39,978 nucleotides of DNA. It comes from Gemmatimonadota bacterium (lineage in GTDB: Bacteria > Gemmatimonadota > Gemmatimonadetes > Gemmatimonadales > GWC2-71-9). Made by a program: the position numbers and the translations under genes. Where the stretch lies: NCBI GenBank assembly GCA_016794805.1, contig JAEUJI010000282.1:1-39978 (forward strand), in the 5' to 3' direction. The notes below the pieces were generated by a model. The model saw only the letters and a program-made list of their open reading frames with translations. It was not told the origin of the DNA and searched no databases. This document shows positions 8,387 to 16,155 of this stretch, piece after piece (position 1 is the first letter of the stretch; each line of letters starts with the position of its first letter).

Positions 8387-9192
8387 CAGCTTTGCTCCTT
8401 GACGAGTGTCCGGGGGTCTATCGGTTCCCCCGCGCGTCTGATCTCAAAATGCAGGTGAGGGGCGCTGGAGCGCCCGGTGTTGCCGGAAAGCCCGATGACT
8501 TCCCGCGCCACGATGCGCTGTCCTGGGGCCACGGTGATCCGGCTCAGGTGGCCGTACATGCTCTGGTATCCGCCGGGGTGCTCCAGCAGGACGAACCGGC
8601 CGTACTCGGCCTCCTCGCCCGCCTGGAGCACGGTGCCACCACCGGAGGCGCGCACCGGGCTGCCGATTGGCACGGCGATGTCGAGCCCCGGGTGCGCCTC
8701 ACCCCGAGCATCGCCGTCGCCGCCAGCCGCCGCCTGGCCGCGCGTCACATACCCAGGATCGGTGAGTGGCCACTGATTCGGTTCGGTCGGCCCGCTGATG
8801 CCGGCTATCCGGCTCCCGGGGGACCTGGCCTGGATGGCCGGCGCCACGGGAAGCTCGGCGGCGAACCGGACCGGGTCGGGCACCATGTCCGCGCCGAGCA
8901 GCTCGCGAATCCGGTCGTACCGGCGCGCGGCGCTGGACAGCGCCGCGACCAGCTCGCCGATCTTCCGGTTCTCGCGCTCGAGCCGTTCCACTTCCCGTTC
9001 GAGCCCCGGCACCCGGGCCGCGGCAGTCAGGACCGGCAGGTAGGTCGCGACCGCGAGCAGCAGCGCCACGCCCGCGGTGATCGCCAGGCCGATGCCAGCC
9101 CGCGCCACCCACTGCGGTGTCCGGAAGGTACGGGAGGCCACCTCGCCATCCGACTGGATGACGACCCTCACGTACCGGCGGGGCCGGCTCAT
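8386..9192 (-). CDS. M23-family (LytM) cell-wall metallopeptidase, membrane anchored
   Basis: Predicted zinc endopeptidase of peptidoglycan. The 268-aa protein has a cytoplasmic N-terminus, one membrane helix (about 30-55), a short coiled-coil region (about 62-98), a linker and a C-terminal LytM domain (about 160-262). Zinc ligands are H167 and D171 in HPGLD and H248 in HLHFE. Catalytic histidines are H215 (YGHL) and H246. All key residues are present, so it should be active. This design resembles LmdC-type peptidases paired with bactofilins. The start overlaps the parB stop by 4 nt and the stop overlaps the bactofilin start by 1 nt, implying translational coupling. Confidence 0.93.
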   Translation of the reverse strand: MSRPRRYVRVVIQSDGEVASRTFRTPQWVARAGIGLAITAGVALLLAVATYLPVLTAAARVPGLEREVERLERENRKIGELVAALSSAARRYDRIRELLGADMVPDPVRFAAELPVAPAIQARSPGSRIAGISGPTEPNQWPLTDPGYVTRGQAAAGGDGDARGEAHPGLDIAVPIGSPVRASGGGTVLQAGEEAEYGRFVLLEHPGGYQSMYGHLSRITVAPGQRIVAREVIGLSGNTGRSSAPHLHFEIRRAGEPIDPRTLVKEQS

Positions 9193-10058
9193 CCGCCGTA
9201 GGGCTCGCCGAGGATCAGCTCGAGCACACGGGCGAGGTCATCCTCGTTGTAGTAGCTGACGGCGATGGTGCCCCGGCCGCGCCGGCGGGCGGTCACCCGC
9301 ACGTCCGTCCCCAGTCGCTTGCGCAGCGCCTCCTCCACCCGACGGTGCGCCGGCGCCAGCTCGCGCACCGGTTCCTTGCGGGCGACGGCAGGACGGCTGC
9401 CCCGGACCTTTGCCTCGAGCTCCCGGACCGACCAGCCCTGGTCGGCGGCGAGCTGCGCCAGCCGGGTGATCTGGCCCCGGTCCGAGAGCGCGAGCAGGGC
9501 GCGCGCGTGACCCTCGCTCAGGCGGCCGCGGTCGACCATTTCGGTGACGTCCGGCGGCAGCTTGAGCAGGCGAATGGCGTTCGCGACGGTGGACCGGTCA
9601 CGCCCCACCAGCCGGGCCACGTCCGCCTGGGTGAGCTGGAACTCCTCGATAAGGCGCTGGTAGCTGGTGGCCTCCTCGATGGCGGAGAGGTTGTCGCGCT
9701 GGAGGTTCTCGACCAGCGCCAGCGTGAGCAGCGTCCGGTCGTCCGCCTCCTTGATGACCGCGGCGATCTTCTGCCATCCCAGCTTCTGCGCGGCGCGCCA
9801 CCGGCGCTCGCCGGCGATCAGCTGGTACCCATCCAGGTGCTTCCGGACCACGATCGGCTGCAGCAGGCCCGCCGTCCCGAGCGAGGCGACCAGCTCCGAG
9901 AACTGCGGCTCATCGAGCCGGGCGCGCGGCTGGTAGGGGTTGGGCCGGATGCTCTGCACCGGTAACTCCAGCAGCGCGCCGCTCGCCTCCGCATCCTGGC
10001 GCGAGATCGGGCCGAGCAGGGCCTCGAGCCCGCGGCCGAGACGCTTGGTCTCGCTCAT
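9189..10058 (-). CDS. parB: Chromosome-partitioning protein ParB
   Basis: ParB binds parS, spreads as a CTP-dependent clamp and stimulates ParA. The 289-aa product has an N-terminal KRLGRGLEALLG peptide, the usual ParA-stimulating motif. The ParB/CTPase domain follows with GERRWRAAQ and ENLQRDNLS (CTP-binding boxes), then a helix-turn-helix core (about 150-180, TQADVARLVGRDRSTVANAI). A C-terminal dimerisation segment follows a basic linker. Length is typical of chromosomal ParB. It overlaps parA by 4 nt (ATGA) and the M23 gene by 4 nt. Two parS sites lie about 1 kb upstream, before parA. Confidence 0.96.
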   Translation of the reverse strand: MSETKRLGRGLEALLGPISRQDAEASGALLELPVQSIRPNPYQPRARLDEPQFSELVASLGTAGLLQPIVVRKHLDGYQLIAGERRWRAAQKLGWQKIAAVIKEADDRTLLTLALVENLQRDNLSAIEEATSYQRLIEEFQLTQADVARLVGRDRSTVANAIRLLKLPPDVTEMVDRGRLSEGHARALLALSDRGQITRLAQLAADQGWSVRELEAKVRGSRPAVARKEPVRELAPAHRRVEEALRKRLGTDVRVTARRRGRGTIAVSYYNEDDLARVLELILGEPYGG

Positions 10059-10897
10059 GCGTCGGCCTCCCCCATCTCAGCGGGTGTTCCGGTGAGGGCG
10101 CGATCCCCGGGTACGCGAGCGGCGGCCGGGCCGTCGGCCCGGCGGACCAGCTCCTGCGCCACCGCGAGGTAGCTCTTCGCACCGATGGACTGGATGTCGT
10201 ACAGGAGGATCGGCTTCCCGAAGCTCGGCGCCTCCGCCAGGCGCACGTTGCGGGGAATGACCGTCGAAAACATCCGGGCGCCGAAGTACTCCTTGGCGTC
10301 GGCGGCGACCTGACGACAGAGGTTCACCCGGCTGTCGTACATGGTGAGGAGCACGCCGTCGATCGCGAGCCCGCTGTTGAAGTTCTGCTGCACCAGCTTG
10401 ATGGTGTTGAGCAGCTGGGAGATGCCCTCGAGGGCGTAGTACTCGCACTGGATCGGGATGATCACGCCATCCGCGGCGGCGAGGACGTTGAGCGTGATGA
10501 GGCCCAGCGACGGGGGACAGTCGATGAGGATGAACTCGTAGGAGTCGCGCGCGCCTTCGAGCGCGCGCCGCATCACGCTCTCGCGTCCATTGCGCTCGAC
10601 CAGTTCCAGCTCCGCCCCGACGAGGTCCTGCGTGGCCGGGAGGATGTCGAGGTAGGGCAGGGCGGTGTCATTGAGCACCACATCAGCGAGGGGACGACCC
10701 TCGATCAGGACATCGTAGAGGGCGTACCGCAGCTGGTCGCGCCGGACCCCCACCCCGCTGGTGGCATTCCCCTGCGGGTCCGCGTCCACCAGGAGCGTCT
10801 TCCGCTCTGCGATGGCCAGGGACGCGGCGAGGTTCACGGCCGTCGTAGTCTTGCCGACGCCGCCCTTCTGGTTTGCAATGGCGATGATTCGTGCCAT
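10055..10897 (-). CDS. parA: Chromosome-partitioning ATPase ParA (Soj type)
   Basis: ParA/Soj binds ATP and non-specific DNA and moves ParB-parS complexes. The 280-aa product begins with the deviant Walker A KGGVGKTT (K11 and K16) and has the switch DADPQGNATSG and Walker B ILIDCPPSLGLITLN. It has no N-terminal helix-turn-helix, which marks the chromosomal form rather than the P1-plasmid form. The last 20-25 residues look like a poorly conserved tail. It is the first gene after the parS-bearing gap downstream of mnmG and is coupled to parB by a 4-nt overlap. RsmG, often encoded between mnmG and parA, is absent. Confidence 0.96.
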   Translation of the reverse strand: MARIIAIANQKGGVGKTTTAVNLAASLAIAERKTLLVDADPQGNATSGVGVRRDQLRYALYDVLIEGRPLADVVLNDTALPYLDILPATQDLVGAELELVERNGRESVMRRALEGARDSYEFILIDCPPSLGLITLNVLAAADGVIIPIQCEYYALEGISQLLNTIKLVQQNFNSGLAIDGVLLTMYDSRVNLCRQVAADAKEYFGARMFSTVIPRNVRLAEAPSFGKPILLYDIQSIGAKSYLAVAQELVRRADGPAAARVPGDRALTGTPAEMGEADA

Positions 10898-10980
10898 CTC
10901 AACTCTTTATTTTGCAAGTAGATACAACTGAAAACTGTGGCAAGAAGAGCTCCCCGCCGCACTACGGCGGCGGGTAAGCG

Positions 10981-11009
10981 AATATAGCTGGAAGTGGTTG
11001 GTCGCGAAA
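10981..11009 (-). promoter_or_regulatory. Candidate promoter for the parA operon
   Basis: On the minus strand TATATT (10986-10981) lies 17 nt downstream of TTTCGC (11009-11004). The -10 is good and the -35 is poor. It sits between the parS sites and parA, about 85 nt before the start codon. A weaker alternative could lie in the AT-rich stretch just before the ATG. Confidence 0.3.
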
Positions 11010-11045
11010 TGCTGAGTTTGGGTCGGATGGGAGGCCGGTGAGCCA

Positions 11046-11061
11046 TGTTTCACGTGAAACG
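11046..11061. promoter_or_regulatory. parS centromere site 1
   Basis: TGTTTCACGTGAAACG matches the widely conserved chromosomal parS palindrome TGTTTCACGTGAAACA at 15 of 16 positions; only the last base differs. It lies in the mnmG-parA gap about 150 nt upstream of the parA start, a normal place for parS. ParB should nucleate here. Confidence 0.93.
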
Positions 11062-11083
11062 CGGCGGACTCGGCTGGCTGGAG

Positions 11084-11099
11084 CGTTTCACGTGCAACA
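11084..11099. promoter_or_regulatory. parS centromere site 2
   Basis: CGTTTCACGTGCAACA matches the parS consensus at 14 of 16 positions, keeping the central CACGTG and both GTTTC and CAAC shoulders. It starts 38 bp after the first site and ends 2 nt from the mnmG stop codon. The two mismatches may make it a weaker site. Confidence 0.75.
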
Positions 11100-11101
11100 C
11101 C

Positions 11102-12982
11102 TTAACCTTGGGCCAGACAGTGCTCCAGATTCCTGCGCCACTTGGTGACTTCGATGACCAGGTTTTGAATGTCCGCAGGAGAGATGCCGGGGACCCTGCC
11201 GGCAGCTCCGAGAGTTCCTGGTGGGTTCGCGGCGAGCTTCTGCCGAGCTTCCATCGAGAGGGTGTGAAAGGTGGTGTAAGGGAGCTGAGGATCCAGATGG
11301 AAGTCCTCCAGTGTCTCGAGCCGACCGGCAGCAGCCCGCTCGCGCTCGAGGTATCCCTCGTACTTGAGCTCGATGTCAGCCCACTCCGCCGACTCGTCCG
11401 GGCCGGACCAGCCGGTGGCTTGGAGCAGCGTCGCCAGGGAAACCCCGGACCGTCGAGCCAGCTCTCGGACGCGGGTTGGGTGGGCAACCCCGCGGCCCGC
11501 GGCGGCTTCAAGAATGGGGTTCGCCGCGATCGGGGCGATGCTGACCGTTCCGGCGAGGTTGAGGACAGCCTCCTCGCTCCGCAGGCGCGCGCCCGCTGCG
11601 ATCAGCTCCTCGCCGCCCAGGAGGCCCGTCGTTTCCGCCAGCGGGAGTAGGCGGCGCAAGGCATTGTCCTGCCTGAGGAGAAGGCGGTACTCCGCGCGAG
11701 AGGTGAACAGCCGGTACGGCTCGTCGACCCCCCGAGTCACGAGATCGTCGATCAGGACACCGATCATCGCCTGGTCGCGCCGGAGGACGATGGGCTCTAG
11801 GGCGCGAGTGGCGCGGGCGGCGTTGAGTCCCGCCATCAGCCCCTGACCCGCAGCTTCTTCGTATCCAGTGGTCCCGTTCACCTGCCCGGCAAAGTAGAGC
11901 CTGCGGATCGCCCGCGACTCGAGCGAGTGATGGAGCTGGGTCGGGGGAAGGTAGTCGTACTCAATCGCGTAGCCTGGCCGGGTGATCCGCGCCGACTCCA
12001 GTCCGGGAACCGCGTGGACCATCCGCTCCTGAACCGTGAGCGGCAGCGAGGTGGACAGCCCGTTTACATAGAGCTCGGTCGTCTCGAGCCCCTCTGGCTC
12101 CAGGAAGAGCTGGTGCCGCTCCGCGTCCCGGAACTTGACGATCTTGTCCTCGATGGACGGGCAGTAGCGGGGACCACGACCACTGATCTCCCCGCCGTAG
12201 AGCGCAGACTCTCCCAGGCTCGCGGCCACGACCTCTTTCACCGCCCCCTCAGCCCAGGCGAGGTAGCAGGGAAGTTGGGGCAGCGGGGCCGACCGCTCGT
12301 GATGCGAGAACCGGTAGCCGCCGGGATCACCATCCTGACGCGGGAACCGGCTCAGGTCGACGCTCCTCCCGTCGATCCTCGGCGGAGTGCCTGTCTTGAA
12401 GCGTTCTATGGTAAGTCCATATTTTGCAATAGCTTGTGAAAGCTCGACTGACGGGGGATCACCGGCCCGTCCGGCACCAACACCGCTGTCGAGACCCAGG
12501 TGGATCCTGCCGCGCAGGAAGGTCCCAGCGGTGACCACAATGGCCCGCGCGGCGAAGGTGTGGCCTTCGCGGGTTCGCGCCCCCACGATCGCGCCGGCGT
12601 CGAGGAGCAGCTCGACCGCGGTGCCCTGCGCAAACGAGAGTCGAGCCTCCCGCTCCAGCAGGTGCCGCACGGCCCGCCGGTAGAGCCCGCGATCGCACTG
12701 GGCACGCGGCGACCAGACCGCGGGACCCTTGGACCGATTGAGCATCCGGAACTGGATCATGGCCCGGTCGGTGGCCCGACCCATGATCCCGCCAAGGGCA
12801 TCGACCTCCCGCACCACGGTGCCCTTGGCGATCCCGCCGATGGCGGGATTGCAGGACATCTGGCCGATGGTCTCGAGGTTCTGGGTGAGGAGCAGCGTGC
12901 GGACACCGGTGGCGGCCGCGGCGCGAGCGGCTTCCGCCCCGGCGTGCCCCCCGCCGATCACGATCACGTCATACTGGTCCAT
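11102..12982 (-). CDS. mnmG: tRNA uridine-5-carboxymethylaminomethyl modification protein MnmG (GidA)
   Basis: With MnmE, MnmG installs the carboxymethylaminomethyl group on wobble uridine 34 of certain tRNAs, using FAD and methylene-tetrahydrofolate. The 626-aa product is full length. It opens with the Rossmann FAD motif VIVIGGGHAGAEAA and then has SCNPAIGGIAKG, CPSIEDK and the family block YFAGQVNGTTGYEEAAGQG. The C-terminal MnmE-binding helical domain (RELARRSGVSLATLL onward) is present. It lies upstream of parA on the same strand, the classical origin-proximal order, but mnmE is not adjacent in this window. Confidence 0.97.
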   Translation of the reverse strand: MDQYDVIVIGGGHAGAEAARAAAATGVRTLLLTQNLETIGQMSCNPAIGGIAKGTVVREVDALGGIMGRATDRAMIQFRMLNRSKGPAVWSPRAQCDRGLYRRAVRHLLEREARLSFAQGTAVELLLDAGAIVGARTREGHTFAARAIVVTAGTFLRGRIHLGLDSGVGAGRAGDPPSVELSQAIAKYGLTIERFKTGTPPRIDGRSVDLSRFPRQDGDPGGYRFSHHERSAPLPQLPCYLAWAEGAVKEVVAASLGESALYGGEISGRGPRYCPSIEDKIVKFRDAERHQLFLEPEGLETTELYVNGLSTSLPLTVQERMVHAVPGLESARITRPGYAIEYDYLPPTQLHHSLESRAIRRLYFAGQVNGTTGYEEAAGQGLMAGLNAARATRALEPIVLRRDQAMIGVLIDDLVTRGVDEPYRLFTSRAEYRLLLRQDNALRRLLPLAETTGLLGGEELIAAGARLRSEEAVLNLAGTVSIAPIAANPILEAAAGRGVAHPTRVRELARRSGVSLATLLQATGWSGPDESAEWADIELKYEGYLERERAAAGRLETLEDFHLDPQLPYTTFHTLSMEARQKLAANPPGTLGAAGRVPGISPADIQNLVIEVTKWRRNLEHCLAQG

Positions 12983-13037
12983 GCAGGCGAAGCTACAGGG
13001 GGGGAGGCCGTGTGGGGAGGGTTGCAGGTCTTTGTGA

Positions 13038-13113
13038 CGATTGGGCGATTAGGCGATTAGGCGATTGAAACCTTCGACTCGAATCGCCCAATCGCCCAAT
13101 CGCCCAATCGCCG
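13038..13113. repeat. Two opposed arrays of an 8-bp repeat between mnmG and the ABC permease gene
   Basis: Four head-to-tail copies of CGATTRGG (13038-13069, the last ending in AA) are followed, after 12 nt, by four copies of AATCGCCC (13082-13113), the same 8-mer on the other strand. The two arrays are inverted and could fold into one long hairpin. The position is just past the ABC permease stop and upstream of mnmG, so a terminator role is possible. The same 8-mer forms a longer array at 36941-36996. Confidence 0.85.
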
Positions 13114-13123
13114 AAGCCGCTCC

Positions 13124-14449
13124 CTACGCCGTCCGCATCCAGCGCCACAGCTCCTTCATGCTGGGCTTCTTGCCGTAGGACAGGATGCCCACCCGGTAGA
13201 TCCGGGCCGCGATCCAGACCACGCCGACAATCCCGACCACCATCGCCGCGACCGAGAGCAGGACTTCGGCCAGGGGCAGGGGCGAGATGGCGTAGCGGAC
13301 CGGCACCACGATCGGAGCGAACAGGGGGATCAGGCTGAACACCTTGGCCAGGCTGCTCGAGGGATCGTTCATCAGGGCGAAGACCGCGACCATGGCGATG
13401 CCGATGCACATGGTCACGGGGGTGTTGGCCTGCTGCGCCTCCTGCTGGGTATTGCACATGGCGCCGATCGCCGCGTACAACCCCGCGTAGAGGAAGAAGC
13501 CGAGCAGGAAGAAGACCAGGATCACGGCGACCAGCTCGGGTGAGATCACCGGCACGGAAAAGGAAGCCGCCGTGCCGTCCGCGGCGACGCCCGCCTCCCC
13601 GGAGCCCGTGCCGCCCGAGGCAAGGGTCGCGGTGATGTAGAAGCCCGTGACCCCCCAGATCCCCAGCTGCACCAGGCCACTCGCGCCGACCCCTATGACC
13701 TTCCCCATCAGGAGCTGGAAGGGCGACATGCTCGAGACCAGCACCTCGACGATCCGGTTGCTCTTCTCCTCGATCACCGCGCTCATCACCTGGATGCCAT
13801 AGAGCAGGAGCACCATGTACATCAGCAGGTTCACGATATAGGCCAGCCAGAAGGTCTGTTCCCCGCTCTGGCCGGTCGCCTTGCCATTGGTCACCTTGGT
13901 ACTGTTGAGATCCAGCCGCACGTTGGCGGCAGCGATGATGGCCGCGTCCGCCTGCTTCCGCTGCAGCCGCTCCTCCCGCAGCGCCGGGCCAATCAGCCGC
14001 TCCAGCGCCCCCATGTCCCGGAAGCTCCCCGCGTTGTCTCCCAGGTAGGAGATCCGCCCCCCTTCCACCGCCTCCTCGGTCAGGAGCAGCACACCGTCGG
14101 CGGCGTCTGCCGGCCCCTCCTGCAGGCCGATCGTGGCCACCACCGAGTCTCGCAGTTGCTCCAGCCGCCCCTCAGCCGGGAGCCGGACCACCAGGAAGCG
14201 CGGCTTGCGCCCCTCCCCCTCCCCGATCGAGTCGGCCCCGAGCCGGCTGGTGACCACCTGCCCGATGGGGCCGCTTGCGGCATCCAGCACCACGATCGTC
14301 TTGCTGCCGGTGTCCCGCCGGGCCAGCAGCTGCGGCAGGTAGCCGAACGCCCCCACCAGGAGCGGGACAAGGAAGGTGCCGATCAGGAAAGACTTGGTCC
14401 GGACCCGCTCGATGAATTCCCGCCGGATGACCGCGAAAACCTTGTTCAC
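13124..14449 (-). CDS. ABC-2 type transporter permease (NatB-like)
   Basis: Membrane part of an export-type ABC system. The 441-aa product has one membrane segment near the N-terminus (about 20-40), a large extracytoplasmic region (about 41-200), and then five or six membrane helices. IEEKSNRIVEVLVSSMSPFQLLMGK lies just after the first helix of this set; this is the conserved coupling region of NatB/YhaP proteins. The start is GTG at 14449, directly after the TAG of the ATPase gene. The NatAB family exports sodium or unidentified substrates, and the substrate here is unknown. Confidence 0.9.
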   Translation of the reverse strand: MNKVFAVIRREFIERVRTKSFLIGTFLVPLLVGAFGYLPQLLARRDTGSKTIVVLDAASGPIGQVVTSRLGADSIGEGEGRKPRFLVVRLPAEGRLEQLRDSVVATIGLQEGPADAADGVLLLTEEAVEGGRISYLGDNAGSFRDMGALERLIGPALREERLQRKQADAAIIAAANVRLDLNSTKVTNGKATGQSGEQTFWLAYIVNLLMYMVLLLYGIQVMSAVIEEKSNRIVEVLVSSMSPFQLLMGKVIGVGASGLVQLGIWGVTGFYITATLASGGTGSGEAGVAADGTAASFSVPVISPELVAVILVFFLLGFFLYAGLYAAIGAMCNTQQEAQQANTPVTMCIGIAMVAVFALMNDPSSSLAKVFSLIPLFAPIVVPVRYAISPLPLAEVLLSVAAMVVGIVGVVWIAARIYRVGILSYGKKPSMKELWRWMRTA

Positions 14450-15400
14450 CTAGGCCTCCTGCCGGGCGGTGGGGTGAGCGGCGTCGGCGCCCACCCGGGC
14501 AATGAAGATGGACTGCAGGGAGGGCTCGACCACCTCGAACCGGGAGAGCCCGACGTCCACGGCCAGCAGCGCCTTGAGCAGCGCCTCGGGGTCGGCCCCG
14601 GCGGCCAGCTGGACCTCGGCGCTGGCGCCGTAGTCGTCCACCCGGGCCACGAGGGCGCGATCGGCCAGGGGGCCGGCGGCCGCGCCGGCGTTCCGGGTGA
14701 AGGTGAGCGCCACGTGGCTCTTCCCGAACTGCCCCTTCACTTCCGCCAGGTTGCCGTCCAGGACCTTTTCCCCGCGCGCAATGATCGCGATCCGGCTGCA
14801 CATCTTCTCCGCGTGCTCCATGATGTGGGTGGAGAAGAGCACGGTGCGCCCGCTCCGGGCGACGTCCACCACGACATCCCGCATGACCTGGCTGTTCACC
14901 GGGTCGAGCCCGCTGAAGGGTTCGTCCAGGACCACCAGTTCCGGATCGTGCTGCAGGGCGCCGGCGAACTGGACCTTCTGCTGCATGCCCTTGGAGAGGT
15001 CCGAGACCTTCCGCGTGGTCCAGTCCTCGAGGCCGAGGCGCTCGAGCCACACCTTGGCGCGCTTCCGGGCGTCCCACCGGCTCATTCCCTTGGCCTCGCC
15101 CAGGAACGCGAGCTGGTCCAGCACCCGCATCTTGGGGTAGAGCCCCCGCTCTTCCGGCAGGTAGCCGATCCGGGCGGAGAGCTCCCGGCCGCTGCCGGCC
15201 CCGCCAAACAGGACGACCCGCCCTTCGTCCGGGGTGATGATGCTGAGCAGCATCCGGATGGTCGTGGTCTTCCCCGCCCCGTTCGGGCCCAGAAGGCCGA
15301 AGATCCCGCCTGCCGGCACCTCAAGGGAGAGGGCGCTCACTGCGGTGTGACCGGCGTACCGCTTGGTCACTCCCTGCACCGAAATCACACTGCTGGCCAT
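14450..15400 (-). CDS. ABC transporter ATPase (NatA-like)
   Basis: Energises the ABC-2 permease encoded immediately downstream. The 316-aa product has Walker A GPNGAGKTTT, Q-loop region IGYLPEERGLYP, signature LSKGMQQKVQFAGA and Walker B LVVLDEPFSGLDP. PEERGLYPKM and the extra C-terminal domain (about 215-300) match the NatA/YhaQ group. I place the start at the ATG at 15400, preceded by AGGA. A GTG 33 nt upstream is also in frame but has poorer context. Substrate is unknown. Confidence 0.9.
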   Translation of the reverse strand: MASSVISVQGVTKRYAGHTAVSALSLEVPAGGIFGLLGPNGAGKTTTIRMLLSIITPDEGRVVLFGGAGSGRELSARIGYLPEERGLYPKMRVLDQLAFLGEAKGMSRWDARKRAKVWLERLGLEDWTTRKVSDLSKGMQQKVQFAGALQHDPELVVLDEPFSGLDPVNSQVMRDVVVDVARSGRTVLFSTHIMEHAEKMCSRIAIIARGEKVLDGNLAEVKGQFGKSHVALTFTRNAGAAAGPLADRALVARVDDYGASAEVQLAAGADPEALLKALLAVDVGLSRFEVVEPSLQSIFIARVGADAAHPTARQEA

Positions 15401-15612
15401 GGCATTCCTGGGGTTGGAGTTCCGGGTGGCCACCTACGCCCGGAGTCCCGCGGGTGTTTCGGGGGGGGATCGGTGGGGCCCGCGAGAAGATCTCCTCCGG
15501 GTGCCCTCCGGACAACCTCCGGGGGGGCCGCGGCAGGGGGAGGCTCTTGCCCTCCGGCGGCTCTTTGTCGAAAATGGGGTCGGTCACGACCCTCACCCCC
15601 GCCCAATCGCCG

Positions 15613-15828
15613 ATGCCCTACAAGATCCTCGTGAACCGGGAGCTGTGCGCGAGCAACGCCGAGTGCGTGTCACTGGCGCCGGAGGTATTCGGGCTGGATG
15701 ACGAGGAGCTGTGCATCGTGCTGGACCCGGAAGGCGCGAAGGACAAGCGGATCCTGCTCGCCGCCCGCGGCTGCCCGGTGGATGCGATCACGCTGATCGC
15801 GGATCACGGCGAGCAGGTCTGGCCGTAG
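15613..15828 (+). CDS. Small one-cluster ferredoxin (P450-redox-partner type)
   Basis: A 71-aa soluble ferredoxin with C12 and C18 in CASNAEC and C54 in CPV. The C-x2-N-x2-C arrangement, with asparagine where four-cysteine members have Cys, predicts a [3Fe-4S] cluster like those serving some cytochromes P450. C34 is present but lies outside the canonical ligand spacing. APEVFGLDDEE is typical of this family. The ATG at 15613 follows CCCAATCGCCG, with no Shine-Dalgarno. No P450 or reductase gene lies nearby, so the partner is unknown. The gene stands alone between the divergent ABC ATPase gene and a convergent gene, with a perfect palindrome at its stop. Confidence 0.85.
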   Translation: MPYKILVNRELCASNAECVSLAPEVFGLDDEELCIVLDPEGAKDKRILLAARGCPVDAITLIADHGEQVWP

Positions 15829-15849
15829 GCGCGCGCGGCCGCGCGCGCC
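15828..15849. terminator. Perfect 22-nt GC palindrome after the ferredoxin stop
   Basis: The arm GGCGCGCGCGG and its exact reverse complement CCGCGCGCGCC make an 11-bp perfect stem with no loop, starting at the last base of the ferredoxin TAG. It lies between two convergent genes (the minus-strand gene stops at 15862), where a bidirectional terminator is expected. There is no T-run, so classical intrinsic termination is unproven. Confidence 0.5.
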
Positions 15850-15861
15850 AGTCGCCGGCAA

Positions 15862-16155
15862 CTACGACTGTCCCGACTCCCATTCCACCAGCCGGGAGAT
15901 CCGCCGCACCTGGGCGGTGGGAATCACCAGGTGCTTGTGGGTGGCGCGGACGCCGAACTTGAGGGTCTTCCGCAGGAACTCTTCCCGGGTGACGCCGGCG
16001 CCCGCCGGCTGATGTTCCGCCACATCGTGCAGCAGGATCCCCGCCGGGGTCTCCTCGTGGTACCGCCCCACATACAGCCCCTCACCCGCCATCTCCAGCA
16101 CGACGGTGACCCCGTGCAGCTCGGCGTGCCCGGGGTGGAAGACGTGTCCGGACAT
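15862..16155 (-). CDS. Conserved-looking small protein of unknown function (97 aa)
   Basis: I do not recognise this family. The 97-aa product is soluble and starts MSGHVFHPGHAELHGVTVVL, followed by LYVGRYHEETPAGILLHDV and a C-terminal RATHKHLVIPTAQVRRISRL. There are many histidines (8 by eye) but no cysteine and no membrane segment. Its ATG overlaps the stop of the bacilliredoxin gene by one base (TGATG), so the two are very likely co-translated. The context suggests a role with the bacilliredoxin or the Suf system, but that is inference. Confidence 0.7.
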   Translation of the reverse strand: MSGHVFHPGHAELHGVTVVLEMAGEGLYVGRYHEETPAGILLHDVAEHQPAGAGVTREEFLRKTLKFGVRATHKHLVIPTAQVRRISRLVEWESGQS

